Origin: Rhizobium mayense
Lineage (GTDB): Bacteria; Pseudomonadota; Alphaproteobacteria; Rhizobiales; Rhizobiaceae
NCBI RefSeq assembly: GCF_030272705.1
Contig: NZ_JARFYM010000002.1
Coordinates: 124,001 to 188,000 of the forward strand
Reading direction: 5' to 3'
Length of the DNA stretch: 64,000 nucleotides
Position numbers and translations under genes: made by a program. Below are positions 36,105 through 45,719 of this stretch, in pieces. Every line of letters starts with the position of its first letter. Position 1 is the stretch's first letter. Under the pieces are notes generated by a model that was given only the letters and a program-made list of their open reading frames with translations, was not told the DNA's origin and made no database searches.

Positions 36105-37072
36105 GCGAGCCTCCCGATCAGGTCCTGGTGCCAGCAGGCGGCGCGGCGATCCGTGCCGGCGGCCGCAAGCGGAGGCGTTTTCCGGCACTGCTCATCAGCC
36201 AATGGGCAGCGCGTCGAAAACCTGCATCCCTCCGGCCAGAAGCCGATATCCGGGACCGCTCCGCTGATGGTCGGCAACAGCGTCTTGGCCTCGCCATCGA
36301 GCCTTGGAATGGTCGATAGCAACATGCGCGTATAGGGGTGCCTCTGCTCGTCGAAGATTGCATCGACGGAAGCCTCTTCCACGATCCGGCCGGCATACAT
36401 GACGGCGACTCGGTCGGCGATATCGGCAACCACGCCCATATCGTGAGTAATCAACAGGATCGCCGTGCCGGTCTCGGCGCGCAGCCGCTTCATCAGCTCC
36501 AGGATCTGCGCCTGGATCGTCACATCGAGCGCGGTCGTCGGCTCATCGGCGATCAGAAGCCGCGGCCGGGTGATCAAGGCCATGGCGATCATCGCCCTCT
36601 GGCACATACCGCCGGACAATTCGAAAGGAAACTGATGGAAACGCATCGCCGGCTCGGGAATGCCGACCTCACCGAGCATGGCGATCGCCTGCCGCTGCGC
36701 CTCCTTGCCTCCAAGCCCGCGGTGGACGACCAGGCTTTCGGCGATCTGTTTGCCGATCGGCATCAGCGGATTGAGCGATGCAACGGGCTCCTGAAAGATC
36801 ATCGCCATCTCATCGCCGCGCAGGCGCTTCATAGCGGCGCTGTCGAGTTCGGTCAGTTCCTTGCCGTTCAGCCGGACCGAGCCCTTTTTTCGTGCGGCAA
36901 CGCGCGGCAACAGGCCCATGACCGAAAACGCCGTCATCGATTTTCCGCAACCGGACTCACCGACCAGCGTGACGATTTCACCCGCACCGACCGAGAAGCC
37001 GACGCCATCGACGACAGGCTTGCCGCCGATTGAGATATGCAAATCTTCCACGGTCAGAACCGGCGCCGTCAT
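36101..37072 (-). CDS. ABC transporter ATP-binding protein, DppD/OppD type
   Basis: 323 residues from the ATG at 37072, which overlaps the gamma-glutamyltransferase stop as ATGA. The open frame continues to 37501, but those 143 residues are an Arg/Cys-rich shadow of the upstream gene. Walker A GESGCGKSM, signature LSGGMCQRAMIAMAL, Walker B LLIADEPTTALDVT, and C-terminal GCRFSTRCPLADEQC. It works with the DppF-type partner. Confidence 0.93.
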   Translation of the reverse strand: MTAPVLTVEDLHISIGGKPVVDGVGFSVGAGEIVTLVGESGCGKSMTAFSVMGLLPRVAARKKGSVRLNGKELTELDSAAMKRLRGDEMAMIFQEPVASLNPLMPIGKQIAESLVVHRGLGGKEAQRQAIAMLGEVGIPEPAMRFHQFPFELSGGMCQRAMIAMALITRPRLLIADEPTTALDVTIQAQILELMKRLRAETGTAILLITHDMGVVADIADRVAVMYAGRIVEEASVDAIFDEQRHPYTRMLLSTIPRLDGEAKTLLPTISGAVPDIGFWPEGCRFSTRCPLADEQCRKTPPLAAAGTDRRAACWHQDLIGRLA

Positions 37073-38613
37073 CTCGGGTTCGCCTCCCGAACGGCAGCCC
37101 ATGGATTCTTCGGGTGGACCATTCCGATATTGACGCCCTCCCGGCGCAGAACCGCCGAAGGGACAGCGAAATTGACGGGATAGAGGGTATCTTCGATAAT
37201 ATCGACGTTGAACTCGGACCCGACCGCGGCAGCAACATCGGATGCTGCAGCCCGGTTGACGCGGATCGTCCTGCCGCTGGCATCGATACGCGGGCTGTGC
37301 AGCGCCTTCTCCAACGACAAGCCGTAAGCCGCGACAAAGGCGAGGATCTGCGTCACGGCCGGAACGATCTGCCGGCCGCCGGCAGCACCCAGCGCCAATT
37401 CCGGCACGCCATCGCGCGTTGCAACGACAGGGCACATATTGGCAAGCGGTCTGCTTGCGGGCGCGATCGAATTGGGCTGGCCCGGACGCGGGTCGAACCA
37501 CATCATGCCATTGTTGAGCGCAAAGCCCGCCTCCGGCACCACCACCTTCGAGCCGAAGCGCGACAGGAGCGTATTCGTCAGCGCAACCATGGTGCCATCG
37601 CCGTCGACGACGCTGATATGGCTAGTGCAGCTTTCGCCCGCGGCATGTCCGAGATGCTTGAGGCGATATTCACTGGCACCGCGGATCGCGCGGGCAAAGG
37701 CCAATGCCGCCGCCCCACCAAAGGGATCGTCCTTCGGCAGGCTGGCGTCCAGCTCTGCCAGTGCCGTGCAAAGCGTCGGACCGCCCGACAGGCCGGGGAT
37801 TGCATGGACGATCAGGCCCTTATAGTCCTGCGTCAACGGCGCCAGCCAGCGCGGGGCATAGCCGGCAAACTCCTCTCTCGAAAGCACCGAACCGCCGCCG
37901 GCGAGGCCCGCAACCAGCAGTGCGGCGATCTCGCCCTCGTAAAAATCGCGCGGCCCGGCCGCTGCCAATTTTTCCAGTGTCCTTGCCTTTGCCTTCATCG
38001 GCAGAAAAGCCTTTCGCCCACCCTCCGGTACGCGCGGTGCGCGGCCGTTGTGCAAGAACAAGTCTGACGCCGCCGGAAACTGCGCCAAATTGGCGCCGTC
38101 GATCGCCAGCGCCAGCGCGGCATACCAATCGAGCTGTAAGCCTCGATGCGCCTGCTCAATGGCCGGGGCCAGAGCATCAGCCCAGGAAATGGTGCCGAAA
38201 CGGGAAAGAGCTTCGGCAAAGCCGGCCACCGCTCCGGGCACACAGATCGACCCATAGCCGATCAGGTTACGGTCACCCTCGACCGACGGCCAATCGAACC
38301 AGTCGCCGTCGCGACCCGGTACGAGCGGATAACCGGCGGGATCGAGTGCTGCGGGCGAGATCACGTTGAAGTCGAGAACATCGACCGCACCGCTGCCGCC
38401 CTCGGCTCGAACCATGAAACCGCCACCGCCGATACCGGATAGCCATGGCACCACCACGCTCAAAACCAGTGCGGTGGTGACAGCCGCATCGACGGCATTG
38501 CCGCCTGCCGAAAGCACAGCTGCTCCTGCCTCCGCCGCAAGCCAATTCTGGCAGGCGACCATGCCGTGTTTGCTTCGCGTCTCGCGCTTGCCGATCTGCC
38601 AGGTCTCGTTCAT
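37069..38613 (-). CDS. Gamma-glutamyltransferase family protein
   Basis: 514 residues of the Ntn-hydrolase gamma-glutamyltransferase family. The self-cleavage site reads ESCTSHISVVDGDGTMVALTNTL; Thr330 corresponds to the nucleophile of E. coli Ggt (Thr391). HGMVACQNWLAAEAGAAVLSAGGNAVDAA is the family start and PLANMCPVV a later substrate-loop match. No signal peptide is present, so unlike the periplasmic Ggt this one should act in the cytosol on imported substrate, either gamma-glutamyl amides or cephalosporin-like amides. It is coupled at both ends by four-base overlaps with the deacetylase and dppD genes. Confidence 0.87.
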   Translation of the reverse strand: MNETWQIGKRETRSKHGMVACQNWLAAEAGAAVLSAGGNAVDAAVTTALVLSVVVPWLSGIGGGGFMVRAEGGSGAVDVLDFNVISPAALDPAGYPLVPGRDGDWFDWPSVEGDRNLIGYGSICVPGAVAGFAEALSRFGTISWADALAPAIEQAHRGLQLDWYAALALAIDGANLAQFPAASDLFLHNGRAPRVPEGGRKAFLPMKAKARTLEKLAAAGPRDFYEGEIAALLVAGLAGGGSVLSREEFAGYAPRWLAPLTQDYKGLIVHAIPGLSGGPTLCTALAELDASLPKDDPFGGAAALAFARAIRGASEYRLKHLGHAAGESCTSHISVVDGDGTMVALTNTLLSRFGSKVVVPEAGFALNNGMMWFDPRPGQPNSIAPASRPLANMCPVVATRDGVPELALGAAGGRQIVPAVTQILAFVAAYGLSLEKALHSPRIDASGRTIRVNRAAASDVAAAVGSEFNVDIIEDTLYPVNFAVPSAVLRREGVNIGMVHPKNPWAAVREANPR

Positions 38614-39557
38614 TTGCGCAATCCAGAGTGATTGGGGCCAGATCGAGGACCAAACCGCAAAGGGCCGATTGCGGCGGGAATGGCAAGCTCGACCGCGAAG
38701 CGCCCCTTATTACGGGATGCTACATGGTGACGGGCGATGTCTGCGGCGGTGGCGACCCAGCTCGAGGGCTCGGCGGTGATCGCATCGAGCAGCTTTTCGA
38801 GCATGGCAATCCGTTGCGCCCGACCGGATATCCAGTCGTGAATGGTCAACGTGAACAGCCCGCCGAAGCGATGCAGCGTGCGCCATTCCGTCAGCCAATC
38901 GTCCAGCACCTGAGCGCCGGCATAGGGTGCCCAGCGCTCATTGCCGCTATTCTCGAACTTGAAGAAGATCGCGTCATCTATCGCCCACTGCACGGGAATC
39001 TCGACCACCCCGTCAATTTCATAGGGATGATCGAAGCCCATAAGAGACGAATCGTAAGCAAGGCCGTTGCGGCGGATTTCGGCCAACATGTGCGGTGTCA
39101 TTTCCCAGGCAGGCGAGCGGAAACCCACCGGCTTTTGCCCGGTCTGCGCAACGAAGAGCGTCAGGCTGGCGTCCAGCGCAGCACTGAATTCCTCATCGCC
39201 GATGTCGCCGACGAGCTCGTGGAAATATCCATGCAGCCCGATCTCATGGCCGGCCTCGATCAGCGCCGGCAACAGATCGGGATCGGATTCGGCAATGACT
39301 GCAGGCACATAGAAGCTTGCCTTCACGTTGTATCGAGCAAAAAGATCGAGGATGCGCGTCATGCCCGTTCGGAGGCCGAAGCGGCGGATTTCCAATCGCG
39401 ATAGGCGATTGGAGATACCGTCCCGCTGCTCCCACAGAAAGGGAGCGGTCGCATCGACGTCGACGCTCAAGAGCACAGCGCTTTTCTTGCCGACCGGCCA
39501 TTCATAGGCCGGGAAAGGCGAAAAGCTGCTGCGAGGCTCGACCACATCCTGCGTCAT
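38610..39557 (-). CDS. Polysaccharide deacetylase-fold amidohydrolase (PuuE/HpPgdA type), cytosolic
   Basis: 315 residues, NodB-like fold. AVLLSVDVDATAPFLWEQR has the acidic base motif, GLHGYFHELVGD the metal His pair, and VGFRSPAWEMTPHMLAEI the RxPxW-like motif. No export signal is seen. This sub-branch, with a full-length N-terminus and aromatic tail, acts on small N-acyl or cyclic amides rather than on polymers. In an operon with gamma-glutamyltransferase and an importer, it may release an acyl group from the imported compound. It overlaps ggt by four bases. Confidence 0.82.
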   Translation of the reverse strand: MTQDVVEPRSSFSPFPAYEWPVGKKSAVLLSVDVDATAPFLWEQRDGISNRLSRLEIRRFGLRTGMTRILDLFARYNVKASFYVPAVIAESDPDLLPALIEAGHEIGLHGYFHELVGDIGDEEFSAALDASLTLFVAQTGQKPVGFRSPAWEMTPHMLAEIRRNGLAYDSSLMGFDHPYEIDGVVEIPVQWAIDDAIFFKFENSGNERWAPYAGAQVLDDWLTEWRTLHRFGGLFTLTIHDWISGRAQRIAMLEKLLDAITAEPSSWVATAADIARHHVASRNKGRFAVELAIPAAIGPLRFGPRSGPNHSGLRK

Positions 39558-39577
39558 GACGCTTTCCTCTCAAGAGC

Positions 39578-40369
39578 TTACAGCGGCTTCTTCTTATCTT
39601 GATAGACGGCGAGCGAACCGATGGAATTGCCGCCATCGGCCGCCAGCGTCGCTCCGGTGATGTAGGCGGCGGCATCCGAGGCAAGGAATAGCACCGCGTT
39701 CGCCGCATCGCTCGGCTGCGACGGACGGCCAAGCGGAATATTGCCGAGCACATTATCGATGTGTTCCTGCGTCAGATGGCTGACCTTACTGCCGGCCGCG
39801 AATCCGGGCTCGACGATGTTGACCCGGATACCGAACTCCGCGAGCTCGATGGCAAGGCCCTTGTTCAGCCGGTCGAGCGCCGTCTTGGAAACGCAATAGG
39901 GCACCACGCTGCGCCGCATCTTTCGCGATGCGCCGGAGGAGATGTTGACGATCGAACCCTTGACGCCCTGATCGATCATCTGGCGCGCAATTCCCTGCGA
40001 CAGCAGGAAGGGAGCGCGCAGATTGATGCTGAAAATCTTGTCCCAATCGTCGGCGTTGATATCGAGGAGGAAGCCGGACGGATAGATGCCGGCATTGTTG
40101 ACCAGAACATCAGTCGCACCCCAGTTTTCGGCAATGAAGGCGAGCAGCGCCTTGATGTCGCCATCGGAGGTCAGGTCTGCTGCGAATTGCAGATGATTAC
40201 CCTCGCCGAGATGGGAGGCCGCAGCCGCAAGCCGCGCCGGGTCCTTGTCGGTCAGCAGGACACGGGCGCCGGCGCTTGCGAAAGCCTGCGCGATCCAACC
40301 GCCGAAAATGCCCGCCGCACCGGTGACGACAACGCGCTTACCTTCGAAGTCTGGTGAAAAATCAACCAT
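39578..40369 (-). CDS. Short-chain dehydrogenase/reductase
   Basis: 263 residues from the ATG at 40369, which starts five bases after the permease stop; the frame opening at 40477 lies inside the permease gene. The NAD(P) motif is VVVTGAAGIFGGWIAQAFA, with Asp at the end of the second strand (LLTDKD) suggesting NAD. NNAG, the catalytic Ser (NISSGAS) and YCVSK are all present, and the C-terminus reads YITGATLAADGGNSIG. It is embedded between the permease and deacetylase genes, so it likely oxidises a hydroxyl of the imported compound. Confidence 0.88.
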   Translation of the reverse strand: MVDFSPDFEGKRVVVTGAAGIFGGWIAQAFASAGARVLLTDKDPARLAAAASHLGEGNHLQFAADLTSDGDIKALLAFIAENWGATDVLVNNAGIYPSGFLLDINADDWDKIFSINLRAPFLLSQGIARQMIDQGVKGSIVNISSGASRKMRRSVVPYCVSKTALDRLNKGLAIELAEFGIRVNIVEPGFAAGSKVSHLTQEHIDNVLGNIPLGRPSQPSDAANAVLFLASDAAAYITGATLAADGGNSIGSLAVYQDKKKPL

Positions 40370-40374
40370 GTGAT

Positions 40375-41235
40375 TCAATTGCTCCGTGGGTCGAGGCGAT
40401 CGCGTAGGTGATCGCCGATGAAATTGACGGAAAGGACGAGAAGAAAGAGCGCAAGGCCGGGCGTGACCGAAAGCCACCAGGCGGTCGCAACATAGTTGCG
40501 CCCTGTCGAAAGCATGGCGCCCCAGCTCGCCGTCGGTGGCTGCACCCCGAGGCCGAGGAAGGAAAGTCCTGCTTCGAACAGCACCATCAGCCCGAATTCA
40601 AGCGTCGCCACGACGATGAGCGCGCCGGCGATGTTGGGCAGCACATGCCGCCACAGCACCCGAAACCACCCTGCCCCCATGAATCGGGACAGGCGCAGAT
40701 AGGGCATATTGGCGACCGTCAGGGTCTGTCCGTAGGCGACGCGCGCATAGCGCGGCCAGCGGGTCAGCGCCAGAACCAATACGACATTCAAAAGGCCCGG
40801 CCCAAGCACCGCAACCGTGATGATCGCCAGCAAAATAGCGGGCACCGACAGAACGATATCGACCAGACGCATGATGAATGTCTCGGTCCAGCCGCGATAG
40901 AAAGCCGCAAGCATGCCGATGACGCATCCCGAGACGCCCGAGAGCAGCACCGAAGCAACCGCAACGAACAGCGAGACCCGAGCGCCGTAGATCAGCCGGC
41001 TCAGCGTGTCGCGTCCCAGCTCATCCGAACCGAAGAGATAGAGCGTATTGCGCACCACCGTGCCAGGCGGCTTCAGCCGTCCCAGGAGGTTTTGCGTATT
41101 CGGGTCGTGCGGCGCAATCAACGGCGCGAAGATCGCCATCAGCACGATCAGGATCAGGATGACGACCGAGAGGACAACGCCAGCGGGCATGCTGCGCACG
41201 AGCCTCGCCGATCCGCCGAGAGACACCATACTCAT
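40375..41235 (-). CDS. ABC transporter permease, DppC/OppC type
   Basis: 286 residues. HDPNTQNLLGRLKPPG and GSDELGRDTLSRLIYGARVSLFVA are DppC-type motifs in order, with the signature LVLFEAGLSFLGLGVQPPTASWGAML near the end. Overlaps the DppB-type gene by four bases (41232-41235). Three enzyme genes follow before the ATPases, so the importer genes are interleaved with catabolic ones. Confidence 0.92.
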   Translation of the reverse strand: MSMVSLGGSARLVRSMPAGVVLSVVILILIVLMAIFAPLIAPHDPNTQNLLGRLKPPGTVVRNTLYLFGSDELGRDTLSRLIYGARVSLFVAVASVLLSGVSGCVIGMLAAFYRGWTETFIMRLVDIVLSVPAILLAIITVAVLGPGLLNVVLVLALTRWPRYARVAYGQTLTVANMPYLRLSRFMGAGWFRVLWRHVLPNIAGALIVVATLEFGLMVLFEAGLSFLGLGVQPPTASWGAMLSTGRNYVATAWWLSVTPGLALFLLVLSVNFIGDHLRDRLDPRSN

Positions 41236-42161
41236 GCCTGCCTCCCGGAAAGACGGATGCGCGGATCGATGACACTGTAGAGAATATCGGCGAGGAGATT
41301 GAGCAGAATGGCGGCGGCCGCGCCGATCAGCACGACACCTTGAACGATCGGAAAATCCCGCGCACTGATTGCCTGTATCGTCAACTGGCCGAGACCGGGC
41401 CAGGCGAACACGGTCTCGATAATGATCGCGCCGGTCAGCAGATTGGCGATCTCGAGCGCCGATATCGTCACCAGCGGCACGGCCGCATTACGCAGCAGAT
41501 GGCGCAGGACGATGCGCGTCAGCGACAAGCCCTTGGCATGGCCGGTGCGAACATAGTCCTTCTCCAGCTCATCCAGAACGGAGGTGCGGGCAACACGGGC
41601 GAAAGTCGCCATCGACAAAAACCCGAGCGCGAAGGCAGGCATCAACAAGCTTGTTACGCCGCGTGCCCCAGAGGTCGGCAGCCACCGCAACAATACGCCG
41701 AATAGCATGATGAGAAGAATGGACGTCCAGAAGGTCGGCATCGACTGACCGATCAGCACGAAGCTCATTAGCCAGCGCGATTCCCAGGAATGGCGGCGCA
41801 CCGCGATGACAATGCCGATCGGCACCCCAAGACCAAGCGCCACCACCAACGCTCCTGCCGCCAGCGACAATGTATAGGGCACGCGACTGCCGATGATATT
41901 CAGCACCGGAAGGTTCTGAACATAAGACTGGCCGAGATCGAACCGCAGCAGACCCGCCAGAAAATGCAGATATTGTAGATAAAGCGGCTGATCGAAGCCG
42001 AGCGCCGCACGCATGGTGTCGATATCCGCCTTGCTCGCGTCCGGCGGCACCAGCAGCAACACTGGATCGCCGGTCAGGCGCTGCAGGAAAAAGACGAGCG
42101 TCACCACACCGAACAGAGCGATCACGGCCTGCAACAGACGCTTGGCGATGAATGCAGGCAC
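41232..42161 (-). CDS. ABC transporter permease, DppB/OppB type
   Basis: 309 residues, beginning MPAFIAKRLLQAVIALFGVV with six membrane segments and the signature ISALEIANLLTGAIIIETVFAWPGLGQL in outline. First transport gene of the operon, 46 bases downstream of a GntR-type regulator gene on the same strand. Confidence 0.92.
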   Translation of the reverse strand: MPAFIAKRLLQAVIALFGVVTLVFFLQRLTGDPVLLLVPPDASKADIDTMRAALGFDQPLYLQYLHFLAGLLRFDLGQSYVQNLPVLNIIGSRVPYTLSLAAGALVVALGLGVPIGIVIAVRRHSWESRWLMSFVLIGQSMPTFWTSILLIMLFGVLLRWLPTSGARGVTSLLMPAFALGFLSMATFARVARTSVLDELEKDYVRTGHAKGLSLTRIVLRHLLRNAAVPLVTISALEIANLLTGAIIIETVFAWPGLGQLTIQAISARDFPIVQGVVLIGAAAAILLNLLADILYSVIDPRIRLSGRQA

Positions 42162-42207
42162 GTTTTACTCCCATCGGTTAGAAATCATAAGAAACCGGCG
42201 AGGCGAG

Positions 42208-42996
42208 CTAACTCGTCCGCTTCGGATTGGGCTCGTTTTTGGATAAAACTGTTGTGGGAAACTCAGCGCCCATCGGTGCCCTCGATTTTTTTGGCGCAGG
42301 CTCGACGGCCGCAACGTCCGATTCCAGAAACCGCGCTTGGGCGAACCTCGCAAAGCTTTCGCAGGCCTCGGCCAGAAATTCGCGTGCAGCTTCGATCCGG
42401 CCCACGCGCTTGGCCTCGACAAACGCACTCCAATCGATGAGCGGGAACTTCTGAGTGCCGCTCACTTCGAGGAACCCGATATATCTATCCGATTTATCCC
42501 ACAGATTTTCGAGCCATCCGGCGATCAGCGGCGCCTTGAGGTGCATCGCCAGCAGGTGCTTCAATTGCCGTTCGTAACGCCGCGCCAGGACAATCTGTTC
42601 ATCCAGGCCTGCGACATGCGCGGCCGTCAAAGCCGCCTGCATATCGCATAGCGTCTCCATGCGCATGAACTCTTCAGCCGGAAGTTCGACATCTGCCAGC
42701 AATGACTCCAGTTGACGGCGACCGAGGATCACCTCGCGCAAGCCGATGGCAGTTATCGGCGTAACCTTCCAACCGCTGCGCGGCTGAGAGACTACGAAGC
42801 CGGAATGGGTCAGCCGGACAAGTGCCGCGCGCACGATGCCGCGGCCCAGCCCATGCGCCCGGCAAATCTCTACTTCGGACAAGCGCTCACCGGCGGTAAG
42901 CGCTCCGGAGATGACGGCATGCTTCAACTTATTTTCGGCTATCGAAACCGAGTCAGGCATGCCGGTCGGCAAGAAAGGGCTTTGAACATCGAACAT
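42208..42996 (-). CDS. GntR-family transcriptional regulator (FCD type)
   Basis: 262 residues. The DNA-binding region reads ISGALTAGERLSEVEICRAHGLGRGIVRAALVRLTHSGFVV in GntR order, and an FCD-like helical domain follows. It heads the minus-strand importer operon. The C-terminal 25 residues are basic and Pro-rich. TCAGTT-N5-AACTGA at 43015-43031, just before its start, is a candidate self-operator. It may also control the divergent aspartoacylase-like gene. Confidence 0.83.
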   Translation of the reverse strand: MFDVQSPFLPTGMPDSVSIAENKLKHAVISGALTAGERLSEVEICRAHGLGRGIVRAALVRLTHSGFVVSQPRSGWKVTPITAIGLREVILGRRQLESLLADVELPAEEFMRMETLCDMQAALTAAHVAGLDEQIVLARRYERQLKHLLAMHLKAPLIAGWLENLWDKSDRYIGFLEVSGTQKFPLIDWSAFVEAKRVGRIEAAREFLAEACESFARFAQARFLESDVAAVEPAPKKSRAPMGAEFPTTVLSKNEPNPKRTS

Positions 42997-43014
42997 AGAA
43001 ATGAAACTAACATC

Positions 43015-43031
43015 TCAGTTTTGTGAACTGA
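43015..43031. promoter_or_regulatory. Inverted repeat in the divergent GntR / aspartoacylase-like promoter region
   Basis: TCAGTT (43015-43020) and AACTGA (43026-43031), perfect six-base arms with a five-base spacer, lie 19 bases before the GntR start codon and about 235 bases before the divergent hydrolase gene. A GntR operator is likely here on position alone. The rest of the 269-base gap shows no gene. Confidence 0.4.
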
Positions 43032-43265
43032 AGTGTCACATTTGCGCAAGCATGCCGTATTGCGGACTTTTTTATCGGGATCGACATCTCTTGGGGAAAA
43101 AATGATTGGGATGCGCAGTGGGAGGGCAATGAAGCCGAATTCCTAGCTGATCCGGCAGCTCATTCAGCATCGGCGCAAGTCGCACGATTTGATCGCTGAC
43201 GCGGTATCGCTATGCTTTTGTCGATTAAATCTTGGTCGGCACGTTTTCAGAAAGGATGTGCATTC

Positions 43266-44192
43266 ATGAATGGATTACCAGCCTTCAAGACCGGAAAACT
43301 GCGGGCCGAATTCGGCCATGTCAAACCCATCGAGGATCTCGAAATCCCGTTCGGCATCATCGAAGGCTCCGAGTCCGGCCCGACACTGCTGATCACCGCT
43401 GGCGTTCACGCTTCCGAATTCTGCTCGATCGAAGCCGCAGTTCGGCTCATGCAGACGAAACCGGAACAGATCAAAGGCACGCTCGTCGTCCTGCCGATCC
43501 TCAATATCGAAGGTTTCAGCAAGCGCAGCATCTACGTCATGCCTCAGGACGGAAGAAACCTGAACCGCATGTTTCCGGGCAATCCCGAGGGGACGACCGG
43601 CGAGCGGCTGGCGAACTGGCTCATGACGAGCGTCTATCCCCAGGTCAATGCCTATATGGATCTGCACGGTGGCGACCTGGACGAGAGCCTTGCGCCATTC
43701 ACGATCTTTCCGGCAGGCTGCGAAAAATCCAAGGCGTTGGCCGAAGCTTTTGGTCTGCCGATCGCCGTCGCCTCCAGCCGGCCCGGCAACAGCGTCAACG
43801 GAGCCCGGCAAGTCGGCGTCCCCAGCATCCTGCCAGAAATCGGCGGCAATGGCCTATGGAATGAAGATACCGTCGGCCTGATGGTCGCGGGCATCCATCG
43901 TGTCATGCAGCATCTCGGCATGATCGCCGACGCGCCCAGGCCTGCCAAGCGGGAACCGATGAACATCTTCACCATGTGGGTTCCGACCGCCCCGGTCACC
44001 GGCTTGTGGTATGCGAAGAAGGAGCTTTCCGAGACTGTCGCCAAGGGCGAGACGCTAGGCGAAATCCGCGATGTTTTCGGCAAGGTCCTTGCAACCATCA
44101 CCTCTGAAAATGACGGTTTCATCCTCTACCGAATGTCGAGTCTGTCGGTCAATCAGGGCGAAGCGCTGCTTGGTGTCGGCGTCGCCGTCTAA
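43266..44192 (+). CDS. Succinylglutamate desuccinylase/aspartoacylase family zinc hydrolase
   Basis: 308 residues from the ATG at 43266 (AAAGGA upstream; the frame opens 18 codons earlier). Zinc-ligand motif HASEFCSIEAA (His, Glu) near residue 55, GRNLNRMFPG with the carboxylate-binding Arg-Asn-x-x-Arg, and YMDLHGGDLDE with the third ligand His. The C-terminal part resembles a barrel-sandwich hybrid (VAKGETLGEIRDVFGKVL). Family members deacylate N-acyl amino acids or related amides. It stands between the importer operon and the lar operon, with over 200 bases to larA, so it is probably its own unit. Confidence 0.85.
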   Translation: MNGLPAFKTGKLRAEFGHVKPIEDLEIPFGIIEGSESGPTLLITAGVHASEFCSIEAAVRLMQTKPEQIKGTLVVLPILNIEGFSKRSIYVMPQDGRNLNRMFPGNPEGTTGERLANWLMTSVYPQVNAYMDLHGGDLDESLAPFTIFPAGCEKSKALAEAFGLPIAVASSRPGNSVNGARQVGVPSILPEIGGNGLWNEDTVGLMVAGIHRVMQHLGMIADAPRPAKREPMNIFTMWVPTAPVTGLWYAKKELSETVAKGETLGEIRDVFGKVLATITSENDGFILYRMSSLSVNQGEALLGVGVAV

Positions 44193-44419
44193 TCAAGCCC
44201 TTCCTTGTGGAAGTCGCTATTGCGAACGACGACGGCAGAAGGCGGCTGACGATCGGTCAGCCTGGTTGACGTGAAAATGGAAGACTATACGATCGCCGGC
44301 GCAGCTCACCACAGCTCATCCCGCTCTGTCGAACAGTCCGTATCATTCGTCAGATTGACCGATGTCGTGCCTTACGAGCTGCTGAACCGGTAGGTCTACC
44401 GGCATTGCGGAGGAGCACT

Positions 44420-45712
44420 ATGACCGAAGAATCGATCGCCATTTCCTACGGGCGGGGCCATCTGCCATTGACACTGCCGGAAAAGGCGAAGGCTACGCTG
44501 ATCCGCAAACGGGCACTGCCGAAACTACCCGACTCGAAGGCCGCGATTGCGGCAGCCCTCAGTGCGCCAGTCGCTTCGCCGCCACTCACCGAGCTGGCAA
44601 AAAACCGGGCGAGCGCCTGCATCCTGATCTGCGACATCACGCGGCCCGTGCCGAACCGGCTGTTCCTGCGGCCGATGATCGAGACGATGGTCGCCGCCGG
44701 CATTCCGATCGGGGCCATCTCGGTGCTGGTCGCGACCGGCCTGCACCGGCCGAACCTCGCCGATGAACTCTCCGAACTCGTCGGCGATCCCTGGGTGCTC
44801 GAAAATGTCCGCGTCGAGAACCATTATGCCCGCGACGAGGCCGCCCACGTCGATCTCGGCTTTACGAAAACCCGGCACACACCGGTCAAGCTCGACCGGC
44901 TGTTCGTCGAGGCTGATCTCAGGATCGCCACCGGCTTGGTCGAGCCGCATTTCATGGCCGGCTGGTCGGGCGGCCGCAAGGTGATCGCGCCTGGCGTTGC
45001 CCATCACGAGACCATCCGCACCTTCCACTCGGCCCGCTTCATGGAGAACCCGTTAGCGGTCCAGTGCAATCTGATCGGCAATCCCCTGCATGAGGAGCAG
45101 CTGGAGATCGTCCGCATGCTCGGCGAGGTCTATGCGCTCAACACCGTGCTCGACGAGGACCGCGACCTCGTCTGCGTCACCTTCGGCGAGATCATCGCCA
45201 GCCACCAGGCTGCCGTCGATTTCGTCAGCGCCGCGACACAGGTGCCGCTTGCGCGGAAATATTCGACCGTCGTCACCTCGTCGGCCGGCTATCCGCTCGA
45301 CAAGACCTATTACCAGACGATCAAGGGCATGGTGACGCCGCTCGACATCCTGAAACCGGGCGGCACGTTGATCATCGCCTCGGAATGTTCCGAAGGCTTT
45401 GGCTCGCCGGAGTTCCGCAAAGCGCAGGCGAGGCTTGTCGAACTCGGCCCCGAGCGCTTCCTGGCGACGCTGACCGCGAAAAGCCTTGCCGAGGTCGACG
45501 AATGGCAGACCGAGATGCAGCTGAAGCCGATGCGGCTCGGCAAGGTCGAACTCTACACCACAGGCCTTGCCGGCGAAGACCGAACCTTGACCGGCGTCGC
45601 GATGATCGACGACATCAAGGCGGCGATCGACCGCAGCATCGCAGCAAGCGGCGATCCCAATGTGGCGATCATCCCGGAGGGACCCTATGTCGTTCCCCGT
45701 TATGCCGCCTGA
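44420..45712 (+). CDS. larA: LarA-family nickel-pincer racemase/epimerase
   Basis: 430 residues from the ATG at 44420, preceded by GGAGGAG. DUF2088 N-terminal part with CILICDITRPVPNRLFLRP and VATGLHRPN, then GLVEPHFMAGWSGGRKVIAPGVAHHETIRTFHS in outline, whose His residues include the catalytic ones, and TVVTSSAGYPLDKTYYQ. It uses the covalent nickel-pincer nucleotide made by LarB, LarE and LarC, all encoded directly downstream. Prototype LarA interconverts D- and L-lactate, but homologues act on several 2-hydroxy acids, so the substrate is open. A 227-base gap with no gene precedes it. Confidence 0.92.
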   Translation: MTEESIAISYGRGHLPLTLPEKAKATLIRKRALPKLPDSKAAIAAALSAPVASPPLTELAKNRASACILICDITRPVPNRLFLRPMIETMVAAGIPIGAISVLVATGLHRPNLADELSELVGDPWVLENVRVENHYARDEAAHVDLGFTKTRHTPVKLDRLFVEADLRIATGLVEPHFMAGWSGGRKVIAPGVAHHETIRTFHSARFMENPLAVQCNLIGNPLHEEQLEIVRMLGEVYALNTVLDEDRDLVCVTFGEIIASHQAAVDFVSAATQVPLARKYSTVVTSSAGYPLDKTYYQTIKGMVTPLDILKPGGTLIIASECSEGFGSPEFRKAQARLVELGPERFLATLTAKSLAEVDEWQTEMQLKPMRLGKVELYTTGLAGEDRTLTGVAMIDDIKAAIDRSIAASGDPNVAIIPEGPYVVPRYAA

Positions 45713-45719
45713 GTCTGCC

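Noticed and set aside
36101..37501. 466-codon version of the DppD-type ATPase with a long N-terminus
   Set aside because: The first 143 residues are Arg/Cys-rich noise translated from inside the gamma-glutamyltransferase gene; the family start begins at the ATG at 37072.
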